DNA of 64,000 nt from Euglena gracilis (taxonomy: Eukaryota > Euglenida > Euglenophyceae > Euglenales): positions 44,373,291-44,437,290 of the forward strand of contig CP154956.1 in the NCBI GenBank assembly GCA_039621445.1, written 5' to 3'. The notes beneath the pieces were generated by a model. It ran no database searches. It was given only the letters and a program-made list of their open reading frames with translations, and was not told the DNA's origin. The position numbers were made by a program, and so were the translations under genes. Below, piece by piece: positions 1 through 12,481 of this stretch; position 1 is the first letter of the stretch, and each line of letters begins with the position of its first letter.

Positions 1-509
1 GCAGGAGGTGCCTGGCGGGGGGGGGGGTACCAGAGGCAGGAGGTCATTGGGAACACGGATTTTTTTTTGCCTTTGGGCCCTATGGGAGGAGGGTAGGGGG
101 GTGGGTCTGTCGGAACCCCCCGGAAGGGTACCCACCAAGCAAGGGCCTTGTGGGTCCCCTACTGGGTTGGTATTAAAAAAAAACCCTGGTTGGGAACAAA
201 TCGTTTTTTTGGGGGGTTACTGTTACTTAGGGTTAGGGTTAGGCGTCCGGGGCCCTGGTGAGGGTGGGAACCTTGGTGGGAACCCCTCAGATGGGGGGGG
301 GGTCATCAATATTCACAAAATGCTGTTTTTTTTGTGGACCCAAAATTGACCCCTAAATGTGTCCCCCCCTGAGCCCGTCCCCGCACATCCTCCAAGGGGG
401 TGGGTGCGTGGGTGCCAACCCCTCCTCACCCTGGGCTCTTAATCATCCTCTGTGGGGGAGAGATGGGATGCACAGGCCAGCCTCGGCCGCGGGGCGGCGG
501 CCTGCCGGG
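1..509 (+). other. IFT144 intron, partial
   Basis: No coding signal. It has G/C runs and a short (TTAGGG)-like stretch at 229-242. The 3' end carries CTG at 502-504, the nonconventional intron signature. Confidence 0.6.
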
Positions 510-600
510 GGCATTTTCTACGGGGTGGACAACCAGCAGCTCACGACGTACGTCTACGCCCCAAACAGCCGCGCGGGGCCCATCGCGGAGGCAGTTTCTC
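510..600 (+). CDS. IFT144: IFT144 exon a (first exon visible)
   Basis: Encodes GIFYGVDNQQLTTYVYAPNS and the following residues, from the propeller/solenoid junction of IFT144. The upstream intron ends with CTG at 502-504 plus five bases, the 3' signature of a nonconventional intron. The exon may end at 600 or at 588; both keep frame, because two CAG triplets sit 12 nt apart. Confidence 0.8.
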
Positions 601-3600
601 ACGCAGGCACCACACAGGCAGCTGTGGCGTTGCCCCCCTCTGTTGACAGGTGGATGCCCCCGACCAGAACGCCCCGGTGTGAGGATCAAGCATTGGTGCG
701 CCTGGCACCATACGGTGGAAGGCACCAGCATGGTCCAGACGACGGACCGGCCCTTCGGCTTCGTCCCCATCCTGTGCCACAACGGCAACATGGTGTGCCA
801 GCGCCGGGAGAACGGCCAACTGGCGCCCAGGACTTCCCTTTTCCCCGGAAGGTTCTGCGCTACAGTCCTGGACAAATACCATAAATGTTCCACTGGAAAG
901 AACCGTCGAGTCATGAAGGAGTAAAAGATTGGCCAGGGAAATGCGCTGCGCATTTTTTGCGCATTTTTTGCGCATTTTTGTGAATTTTCAAAAATGCGCA
1001 TGTTTGCGCATTTTTTTCGCATTTTCCCACTTTTTTTTACACTTTTTTTGGAGGTCATTTTTCTCCATACCTACCCCCCCCCCCCCCCGGAAACAGTCAT
1101 TCCCCGGAACCTGTCAGGTTCCCCCCCAGGAAAACTGGTCAGGGGTCCCCGGTACCGGCCAACCTGTCAGTATTCAGTAAGGTTGTCAGGGTCCCCGATA
1201 CCGGCCAACCCTGTCAGGGTCCATTTTTTTTCAGACTTTCCCTTGAAATGCCCAACCCGGGAAACTGTTTGTGGGTGGAAACCGTTCCCGCCCTGTCCCC
1301 TTTTCCGGTCCCTGGTAACAGGGCTGATCATCCAAGCTTTTGTTCAATGGAATGGAAATTTTGTTCTTGGACAAAAGCTTGCTGCCAAGAAGCTGAGCAG
1401 ATGGAGCAAGATGAAATGCGCGGGAACCCCTGGTCACAAGTAAGGAGCACCATGGCTGACATTGTTGGTTATGGTGAACGGAGAGTGACGCCTGCTCGTG
1501 CATTTTTTTTTTGGCCAAAATGCCTTCATTTCAGCTATTTTTGGTGATTTTGGTTTAATTTTGGGCTTACCGTTGGAAATTTTTCTAAGTCCTTTTTCCT
1601 TTAGGAATGTCACAAACTCAGCACATTTTTGCGCATTTTTTGCGCATTTTTGCCCATTTTTTCCTAGGGCCGTCCAGCGCATCCCCCCCCCCTGCCATCC
1701 ACTTTGTAGAAGTACAGGCAGAAAAGTTCTCATGCCCCTACTGCTTACACAGACAATAATCCACATCCCCATCATCGTCAGCGCGGTGTCGGTCACTTTC
1801 AGCCTCATCACCCAATTCACAAATCGTCCAACTTACCACTGTGGGCCAGGGGGTATTTCTCCTTTCAGACTCCTTTCGAGGACACACCGTGTTTGTCATC
1901 CCTCATTCTTCCCAAACTGAAGCTCTGTGGGAGACCGTCACAATGCAGACGCACCAAAACCAGGCTGCCTCTGACTAAGGGGTACCCATAGCAGGAGATT
2001 CGGCATTTGAGGTGTGGGCTGAGCATCGTCGAACATTTTAAATCCACGCAGAAATGCACCAGAAGGCTTTGCAGTCTCTTGAGCGAACCTCTTCTTATTT
2101 TCGTTGTTTTCATACTCTGGAGAACCCCCCCACGAAACACATTAAGCAAGAGGGTTTTTTTGGGCTCCACAGACAGTTGGAAGAGGTCGTTCAAAATTCA
2201 TATGAAACACAAGGAATGTCATGAATATCTGCGACTCCCCTCTCCTGTGAACGTCCAAGGAGGCTCCAGTCTCCTTAACTAATTTCCAGGCAGCCTGCCC
2301 GGTACGTGTCGCAGCTGATCCGCCTGAACCCGGAGCAGATGACAGCTGCGCTCCACAAGCACCTCGCCCTGCACCGCCTGGACGAGGCGTGGAAGCTTGC
2401 CAGCCAGCTCAACACCCGCGAGTGCTGCGTAGGGATGTTCCTGTCCCCCCCCCCATCTGCATAGCCGTCCAAACCCCTGCTTCGACCTCCTTCGCTTCCT
2501 TGGTCGTCTATATTTTTGTGGAGGGAATGCGTTGCACATTTTATCGCGTTTTGCACATGTTTTTTCCGCATTTCCCCCTGATTTCTTTGTCCATTTGTCT
2601 GCTCATTTTCATTTTGCACAATTTTTTGCCTTATTTTTGTTTCAGTTTATTTTGCGTTGCTTTTTCTTCAGATTGTCTGTTTCTGTCATATTTTAATACA
2701 GATAATGGCAAGCAAGATATTTCATCGCCTGCTGAGCTGTGTTTTTTTTTTGCTTGATTTGTGGTTTGCTGTGTGCCAGTTCTTTCTTTTTATTTGTACC
2801 TTGGTCACAAGTGGGGGGCACCATCACCGTCATTAGCGATGGTGGATGGAGAGTGGCGCCTTTTTTTCCTTCACACTGCCGAGTTTTCTTGACTTGATGA
2901 TTTTTTTTGCATTTTTGCACATTTTTTCCTATTTTTGCCCCACCCCCCCCCTGCTTGTTTTGGGCCAAGTCCTCTCATGCCTGTCCCTGGGCCTGGCTAG
3001 CCCTCGCCGAAAAGGCACTGCACCTACTGGAGATCACAATGGCAGACCAGGCCGGCCAAACAAAGCACCCACCGAGCAAATGCGTGCACGTTTATTCAGC
3101 ATGCGTATTCTTCAGTTCCTCCCAGAGGGGTCGGGCACAGTCAGGGAGTCCTGCACTTGTCTGGAAGTATGTTTTTTTGCCTGGGTCCGTTTATCAGAAA
3201 CCGGGCTTGGGTCACAACCTCTCGAGTCCTCACTCCTGGGTGGGGGGGCGGGGAGGGCAGCCGGGCTGTTTCAGAAGCCATCCCCAGGCACCCTCCCAAA
3301 CGTCTCTTCCTCACATCGCTCTGCTCTGCCTCGCCCCAAAAACACACCGCGTGCCAGCCCGGGTCTGGCCGCCTGCGCCCATCCGGGTGCACCGGCGGCT
3401 GGAGCAGCCCGCCATGGTGATGGCGCTGGAGAAGCTGGCGCACGTCAACGAGAAGAACCTGCTGCTCGGTCACGTGGCGCTGCTGTCGAAGCACTTCAGC
3501 GAGGCGCAGTCCCACTTCATGCGGTCCACCTGCCCGACCCTCGCGCTGGACATGCGGCGGGACCTCATGCACTGGGGGCAGGGCGGCCCCGCCCCAGCCG

Positions 3601-6600
3601 CCGCATCCGCTCGATGGCGGTGCCCCGGGAATGAGTGGAGATTGTCCGGTGCGACGCACAACAACTTTTTTGGGGGAGTACTGTGACCAGGCCTTTGCTT
3701 AAGAGTTTGCCGTACCCCCCCGGGGCCCAAAAAATATGGCCATTTTTTGGGCCCCGGGGGGGGTACGGCAATTTTTTTGGCCATTTTTTGGTTTTTTTGA
3801 ACAAAATCATCAAAAAAACCCATTTAAAACCTAATTTCCACCTCTCGGTGCGCAGCGCTGGTGGAATTTTTCAAGTCGGGGGGACCCCCGGACCCTGGGG
3901 AGGGGTAACCCCAGGATCGTTCGAGGAGGGTCTCAAACCTCCTCCTGCGTACATGCATTCAACAAAAGGCAATCAAAAAAAAAACAGAATTCAGGAGGTT
4001 ATTAAAAGGAATAGGGTTGGGGGTTATGCAAACAGCTGAACAGCTGAACCCTTCCCACTCAACGTCATTATATTGGCCACTACAGGGTGCTCAGCGAACC
4101 CAGGAGCACCCAACTTGGGTTAATACACATGGGGTGACCCGAGCGAGGCGAAGGCGCCGTGCGAGGGTCCCCCCATGTGTATTAACCCGAGTTGGGCGGC
4201 TCTTTGGGGTGGCTGGTGCCCTGCAGGGGCTAATTTATCATGCATTGCGTGATGATTTATGTTTTTTTTGGAATTTTCATGGTGGAGCATATGTTTCGAG
4301 GTGGTTCGAGGAGGGTCTCTCGAACTTTCTCAAACCACCTGGAACCACGTTTGAGGAGGGTCTCAAACTTCCCCAAACGGCCTCGAACAACGTTCGACGA
4401 GGGTTTCAAATATCGTTCGAGGCCGTTCGAGGAGGTTCGAGACCCTCCTCCCACGGTCCATCCCCCTACCGTAACCCTCCCCCCGCCCCGGGGCGGGGGG
4501 GGGGGAGGGGGGTCTGGCTAGTCCATTTTTTTTCAGTGTCTAGCAAAATGGCAAGCCAGTGGACCCCTCGGGGTTCTTAAGCAATGGCCTGGTTGTAACT
4601 AAGAACGAGCGGACGATTTCATATCGTTGTTTGCATGGCAAACGCAAGTGAAGAAAATGACCAACGTGGGCCATGCCTGGGTTGCCTTGCTTCCGTCCTG
4701 GCCCCCTCCATGTTGGACCCCCAACGTGTGGCACGCCGCTGCTTGGTGGCACACCCTTGGCCTTCCCTCGCCCCTCCCACCAGGGGGACCCCCCCCCTCC
4801 GGGAGCCGTCCCTGGCACCGACGTGGCGCTCAAGCTGGCGGAGCAGCTGGCGCCGGGGGAGATCCCAGTCATCTCCCGGGAGTATGCCCAGCAGCTGGAG
4901 TTCAAGGGCGAGGCCCAGGCGGCGCTGGACTACTACAGCAAGGCCCTGATCGACCTCGGCGCGGAGGAGCACGGGGAAGGGCAGGCTTGGCCTCAAGGGA
5001 ACTTTTTGTTTGGAGGGAACTGGATGCAGGGGAAGAAATGTGCAAGTTGCATAATTCAGTAATATGCATTTGCAATTTGCACAATGTGAATTTTGTGAAC
5101 GTCGCATTTTTTGCATTTTTTTTTACATTTTTTTGCCTTTTCAAGTTTTTTTTGGGCGATTGCACAGGCAAAGTGCTCTACCAGGCAGCTGAAAGTTGCA
5201 TATACACATTTTTGGACCATGGCAGTTGCATAATGAAATATAAGTGCATGCAACTGGGCAAACCAAGCATGTCACTTTGCAAGTTTGCTCCAGCTCTTTT
5301 TTGGTGTGGTTTTTTTGGTGCACACCTTGACTTTCTTGGCTTTTTTTTTGAAAACTGTGCAAGGCACTGTTTTGCTTATGCTTTTATGTGTCCTGTAAAG
5401 AAAAGCACACATATTTGTCCAAAACATGCACCGTGTTGTATTACAAAAAATGTTGCAAAGTGAAAAAAATTTCCCGGAGGAGGTGAAAATTTTCCTCTCC
5501 AGTGGAAGAGTGCAAAAGTGAAAAGAGATCCAAAAGGAATTTGTATCCAACTTGATTTTTTTTGTGTTTTTGCATTTTTTTTGCATTTTTTTTGCACTTT
5601 TTCACATTTTTCACTTTTTCGCATATGTGCATTGCATATTTGTGAGTTGCGTCCCTCTCTGAATATTTTGGCTGATAGCAAGGCCTGGCGCAGAGGCAGA
5701 CTATGCTCGGCGTAAGAAACTGGTCCACAACAAGGCATGCTATGCCGGCATCGCCCGCATGGACAGGGACCTGCAGTACTGGACACCACACCCCCTTGTG
5801 CGTGTCAGAGAAGGTCGTTTCGAACCTTTCCCCCCAAAGGTAATTTTGGGGCCAACCTCATCTTTTCGTTTTGTGCGTCTCCTACGATTGCACCCAAAGC
5901 CACAGCACCGGCCCCAGAACGGGGTAGAGGAGGGGGGCGCACCCCGGGGACGAGGGGAGTCCGGACCCCCCCCCCATCTGTCAGGGTGGTCTGCACCTCC
6001 GGGCAGGTCCCAGGAACCCCCGGGGTACCTGGGACCCCCCAAACGTCAATTTTTCCTTCTGGAGCTTTGTGCCTAAAGTTTTGGCATTTTTTTTGACAAA
6101 TGAGTGGCATTTTCAGCCATTTTTTTGGGGGCAATAATTTCCCGCCCGGTGTTTCGCGCTGGGCTGAAAATTGTCACCCTGACCGCGCCACTGTTTGGTG
6201 GAGGGTGTCCCCCCCTTCCTAGGCCGGAGCGCCCCACCTGCCCTTATATCAAACCCTGACTGGCCCTCTTCGTGAATGTCGGCTGTGTGCCCGACACCGG
6301 TTTGGCATTCAGCCAGAACCAGCTGTTGCCATCCCCTCTGCAGCCCCCACAGTATGGCAGGCTGGGCCCTGGGAAAGACCATCCGCCTGGGGGACCTCCG
6401 CCGGGGCTTCGGCCTGGCGATGGAGAGCGAGGACCGGGACCTCTGCCTGGAGTGCGCCCAGATCTTCGAGGAGATGAAGCAGTGGAACGACGCAGCAGCG
6501 CTGTACGAGCGGGCGGACCTGCCAGACAAGGCGGCGATGATCTACATCCTGGAGACGAAGTCCCTCTCCGCGGCGGCGAAGCTGATGCCCCGCATCAAGT

Positions 6601-9600
6601 CGCCGAAGATCTTCGTCCTCTTTGCCAAAGGTTTGCTGTCGACAGTATTGCTGCCCCCCCCCCCCTTGTAGATGGCCCAGGTCCACACTTTGGTCTCACG
6701 GAGAGTTGGGACTCCCTGCCGCCTTGGCTGAAGGCAAGTTCCTGGGGGGTATTCCGTCCTCTGGGATGGTTCGTATTGGACCGGGGTCCAAAAGCAATGC
6801 CGGTGTGCCGGTGAGCGTTGGTGACCTGCTAGGCGCTCAACATCCCCCTCCCAGCCAGACTTGCTTGGGCGCCGCCGTTCCTCAGCCCCTTCCGGAGGTC
6901 GAGGCTGACCAGTGCCGACCGGCTCATGCCTCCCACCCCCTCCCCAGCCAAGGAGAAGGAGGGCAGCTTCAAGGAGGCCAAGGAGGCGTACGACAAGGCC
7001 GGGGACATGGACAGCGTGGTGCGCCTCAACGTGGAGCACCTCAACAACTTGGCGGAGACCAGGCCGTGCCCCGGCAGTCCTTAGCCCTTGGGCCTTTCGG
7101 TGCTCGCCATCCTGGTTTCACGCAGACCCCCTTCCCATCCGTGCGCCACCCATCCTGTCTCGTGTGTCCCAGCTCGCATTTCATGAATTCAAGTCTTCCC
7201 CCCGACCCTGCTGTCATCTCAGACCCACCCCAGGTGTCTCACCTCAACTACACCATCCCTGAAGGCCTTTGCTACATCACCTACTACTCTACTGCTATAC
7301 TACTATACTACTATATATATGGTAGTGTAGTATGGTACTACTATATGTACTACCATACTACACTACCATACCTCCCCCCCCTTGCCCAACGACCGGCCTT
7401 GTCCAACGACCACCCCCCGGTCAGTAGCGATATTTGGCCAAAATAGCGACCACTCCCCTGGTCAGTAGCGATATTTAGCGGTCGTTGGAAAGGGGGGGGG
7501 GTACGATACCATACCATACCATACCATACCATACCATACCATACCATACCATACCATACCATACCATACCATACCATACCATACTATACTTCCTTTGCGA
7601 CCGGCTGCACGATGTGCCCTCTCACCGCGCCACCCAGCATCCCCCCCCCCCCCAGGGTGTCACAGCCCCCGGCAGCGGCCCACCCCCGTGTCCCCCATTC
7701 CCCGGGGCCGGGCCTGGGGCCGGCCCACCTCATCGTGCGGCGGACGCGGTCGACAGAGGCGGCGGGACTGGTGGCGCGGCACTGCAAGAAGACGGGCGAC
7801 TTCAAGACGGCGATCGAGTTCCTGCTGCTGGCCCGCAAGACGGCGGAGGCGTTCGAGATGGCGACCGCCCACGGCGAGATGGCGACGTACGCCCAGGCGC
7901 TGGGGGCCAACGGTGCGTTGGGGGGGGGTGAGCGGGGGGTTGGGGGCTTGGTGGGGGGGGGGATTGGGGGCCTCGGTGGGGAAGGGGGCGATGCAACAAC
8001 CTGAAGGTGGGCGGTGTTTCTTGGAGTGCAGAGGGTTGACCCAAAATTCCTCTGTCTGTTTGCCTGAGGACAATGTCCCCCCAAACTCAGTGTTCATGCA
8101 TACACTCGATGATCTTCTCGCTGGCAGGCTGGGACCCCCCCCCCCACACTGGGGTCCCGTCCAGCTGAAATAACAGCTGATCCCACCGACCAACTGTATA
8201 TTTTCTGCTTTGCCATATCTGCCCTGCTGCCCCCAGATCCCTGGACATTTGTGTTTTGAGAAGCCAAAAAAAATAACACAAGGACCTCCAAAGAATGTGT
8301 CCCCAGGCCTTTCTCCATACCTGGACACCATTGATGAATTTTTAAATCCAACGCGACATATTTTTCGGCCTGTTTTTCTGCCAAAATGGGCCAAAATCGG
8401 ACAAAAACGTGTTCAAAATGAGCTGATTCGCGTGAAATTTTTGATCTTTTTTTTGAGTAAAATCATCGACATCCAGGACGTTAGATGGGACAAAGAAGGG
8501 GGTGTACCAGTCAGATCGAGACAAAAATAGAGGGAGGTATGGCACACCATAGCCCGAGTTGGTGATTTTTCAAAAGCACACGGCTGGTGACGTTGGTCCT
8601 GATTGAATTATTTTCCTCCTTCTCTTTACCCCTCCTTCCACAGGGACCAACGAAGAGTACCAAGCCATCGCAAAGTACTACGACGAGAAGGGCGACCACG
8701 GCAACGCGGGCGACTACTTCTTCAAGTGTGGGCATTTCAGCAAGGCGCTGAAGCACTACCTCCACTGCGGGGACACGCACCTCACGCAGGCCATCGAGGT
8801 GGTGGGCAAGGCCCGGCAGGACAACCTCACCAACGTGCTCATCGACTACCTCATGGGGGAGACCGACGGCGTGCCGAAGGACCCCAACTACATCTTCCGG
8901 CTGTACATGGCCCTGGCCCAGGGCATCCCGCCCATTCATATGATCAGTTCTCGTCCTTTCAAAGAATTGTAACAGGTGCATCATTCTTTGGGTGTTTGGG
9001 GGGTCCAGCTGGGGGGTACTGCAGAGGATGCTCAGGCTCTGGGTAACAGCTTGGGGCTCTCAGAAAGGGAACGCTCAACCTGGAGCACCCTTGAGCATTT
9101 TTAAGCCCCCCCCCCCCCGAATTAGCACTCATGAGCATCCTTGAGTGTGGCTCGAGACGGGGGATGAGCATGTTCCTACCGACCCCTGCCCCACCCTCCG
9201 GTCCTCCAAACAACTGCATCCCCATCCACAGCCTCTGCTGCCTAATACCACCCCACAACATGAGAACCCCCCCCCCCCCGAGCGGCCTGTGTCGTGTCAC
9301 GCGGGCGGCGGCCCTGCCTCCGGCAGCTTCGAGAAGGCGGCGAAGACGGCGGTCATCATCGCGCGGCAGGAGCAGGAGATGGGCAGCTACCGCGCCGCCC
9401 ACCGCATCCTGTTCGACACGCACTGCAGCCTGGAGGGCCAGAAGATCCGCATCCCGCCCGGGGGGGCCTATCAGAGAAGGCCGGAGGGTTGTCGGGTGAA
9501 TGCGTAGGAGCCGATTCGCTGATCCCCGTGTCTCCTTTGGGGTCTCCTCTCTGGTGGCGTTCCCCCTTTCCATGCACCTGACGCCCCCAAGCCTTTTCTT

Positions 9601-12405
9601 ATTTTTTCCCCGGCTACGTTTCACACAATTATTTGAGCTTAGCTTTCCTGTGCTCTGTGCTCTGTGCTCTGTGCCTGTGCTCTGTGCTCTGTGGGTTTTG
9701 TGCCTGTAAACGCTTTGTGGGTGAACTGGAAGAGGAAGGGGGTGAAAGGGATGTCTATTGTTTTCCGGCGCACAATTTCATGAAGACGCTTGACATCTGT
9801 CATCCCTGAAGGGGCACCCCTGAAGCCAAATCCAGAGGAACCCAGTATCACGGCTCAGTTTTAGTCTTTTGGGGGTGGTTTTTGCTTCCTTCAATGTCCA
9901 AAGAACAGAGGAACCTGGCAAGATACCTCCGAGACCATCGGACCTGAAGCGGAATTTGATGCTCCTCCACAGGTGTGTTTGTCTGAAGCTTCTGCTGGTG
10001 TAATTTATGGCATTGTTTTTACGGCTTTCCCAGCCAAGGTATTGGTCAGCACATGATTCATGATGGGAGAATGGGTAGTGCGTGAACAACATGGCAGGGG
10101 GCCAAAGAGATGTTTTCATTTCCTGCAGTGTGGCACCGTGGCTCAGGGAGAGAAAGAGCCCCCCCCCCCCGCCCCCTGTGTGTTTTTTTTTTGGCCCCCA
10201 CCCCCTGCAAGGTTTTTTTTGGGCAGTATTAAAACCATTGATGTACAAATTGATCAGTCTTTTCCCAAAATAAATTGTTTGCAAATTCTGTTTTTACTAG
10301 TAATTGCAACATAATTAAATGCTTCTGTTCACCAGACAACAAAGCATTACAGCATTTCGGATGATTTTTCTTTGCACTTCCCACCCCCTGAGGTTCCAAA
10401 GAGATGCATTATTATTCAGCTTTTTTCCTCTTAAGGGGGAGTTATTTGGACAGATCCTTTTCGGCCCTTTCCGCTGCAAAGTTATTTGGGCACGCAAAGC
10501 CTTAGGGCACTCAAAGTTATTTGGGGGGTCAATTCAGCCATGCCACCAAGTTTGGGCGACAGGCATCCCCCTCCAACCCGGGGCCTGGAAAAGGCCATTT
10601 TCAATGAAAATTTTAAGGGTTCCCCCGGACCCCCCCCCGGGGGTGTGCCTGCTAGGGGCAGGCACCCTATAGCACCCCCCCCTCCCCCGGTCGGTAAGCA
10701 CAAGCCTGCACACAGCACCAGGCCAGAAGCAAAATGTCGTGTGATCCGTCAATAGAAACAGAAGCGGTTGGAGTCCAAGAAATTTGGTAATCCTTGGCTG
10801 GCAGTGATTGAGTTTCTCAGTGTCAGTAGTTTGTACATACGATAATTCTGGGTCCTCGCAATAAAAATTCTGGGCCCTCGCATGCAGTAACCTCATCTCG
10901 TCGCAGACCCCCCCTTTTTTCTCCACAGCTACATCATCGTCAAGACACTGGTCAAAACTCTGAACGACCACGAGACGTCCGCACGGATGCTGATCCGCGT
11001 CGCGAAGAACATCGCGAAGTTCCCGAAGCACGTCGTGCCCATCCTCACCTCCACCGTCATCGAGTGCCAGCGCGTGGAGCTGAAGGCGTCCGCCTTCGAG
11101 TACGCATGCGCCCTCGTTCAGCCAGAGCACCGCGCGGCCATCGACGAGAAGTACCGGAAGAAGATCGAGTCGATCGTGCGCAAGAAGGGGAAGGAGGAGG
11201 TGGCGGACCCCGAGGAGACCACCACACCGTGTCCGTTCTGCGGGGCCGCTTGTCCGGAGCCCACGAGTGTCCCTTTGTGATGCGAGGGAAAAAAAGAAAT
11301 GGAACAGGTTGGGTGAACATTTTGCAAAGTTTCTTTCGAATTTATTTATGTTTTTTGGCAATCCTTTGGATATAAAAATTCTGAATGCATTTTTAAAAAA
11401 AATAAAAAATCGGAATTTTTATCGAAAATTTTGGAATTTTCCGATTTTTGGAAATCGAAAATTTCCAAAAATTTCCGATGCCCAAGGTTTTTTTTTGTTG
11501 CTACGTCCTGCCAGGGCGGTGCACCTCTTGGCTGCTTGTGCCAGGGACCACCCTGGACTGCCTCAACTGCAAGAGCACCATTCCCTACTGCCTCGTCACT
11601 GGGAAGCACATGGTGCTCACCGACTGGTCATACTGCCCCTCATGCCGGTTCCCTGCCACGCGATGGCCGAAGATTGGGTTTCACAATTCTGGTTTGGGGG
11701 TTTCGAAATGGGTTGTCCTCACGGCCATCTTTTTCACAGTGCAGAGAGGTCTCCCTCTCCTTATTTCTGGTACCCCCCCCCCCAAATAATACCCCCCGGG
11801 GTATTATTTTTATTTTTTCGCCCGAAGTCCCGGCCCGAGGGGGGGGAATAGCACCCCAAAATTTTCGAAATTTTTCGAAGTCCCGTCGGAGCCAAAATAG
11901 CGCCAAAACCCCCTTTGGGGTCATTTTTTGTTCTTTCTTATGAAATTAAGCATTTTTTTTGGAGGTCAGATGATCCAGAAAAATCGAATTTTTTTCATAC
12001 TTTGTTGTCAGTGATTGTGATTTTTACCTACATTTTCAGGTCGAAATCTGGGCCTTCGGCCCGAAACCGGGGGGGGGGGTATTAATTTGGTCGCCGAAGT
12101 CGGACCCTGAGGGGGGGGTATTATTTGGGGGGGGTATTATTTGGGAGGAGGGTTTAGAGATTAGAGATTTGCCGCTGTGCCCGAAAGACAGATAATTCTT
12201 CCCTTGGGTTGTGTCCTTTCCAAATGTTGATGCTGCAAAGTCATGCCAGGCGATTCCCCCGGTTTCGCCCTGCCGCCATGTGCCATCGGCATTGTACTCT
12301 GCTCTTCTGAAGGTGGCGGAGGTGGACAAGGTTTGTTTGGCCGGGACAACACTGTCGACCCGGCCATTTTTTTTGGCCATTTTTCTGACCGCTGGTGCGA
12401 GTGGT

Positions 12406-12481
<76 letters not shown>

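Noticed and set aside
229-242. TTAGGG-like telomere repeat
   Set aside because: Only about two units within an intron, far too few for a telomere.
2427-2432. GTAGGG-like conventional donor at 2429
   Set aside because: Using it with the AG at 2969 adds about seven extra residues and loses the alignment of the conserved Trp; the nonconventional junction fits exactly.
4090-4200. Palindrome resembling a tRNA or structured RNA
   Set aside because: Stem arms do not fit a cloverleaf and the block is repeated at 15.6 kb; better explained as part of an inverted-repeat element.
7485-7600. Open frame with YHTIP repeats
   Set aside because: Product of the (ATACC)n tract.
10534-11361. 275-codon minus-strand ORF
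   Set aside because: Lies opposite the IFT144 exon 10929-11258, whose product is a clear family match.
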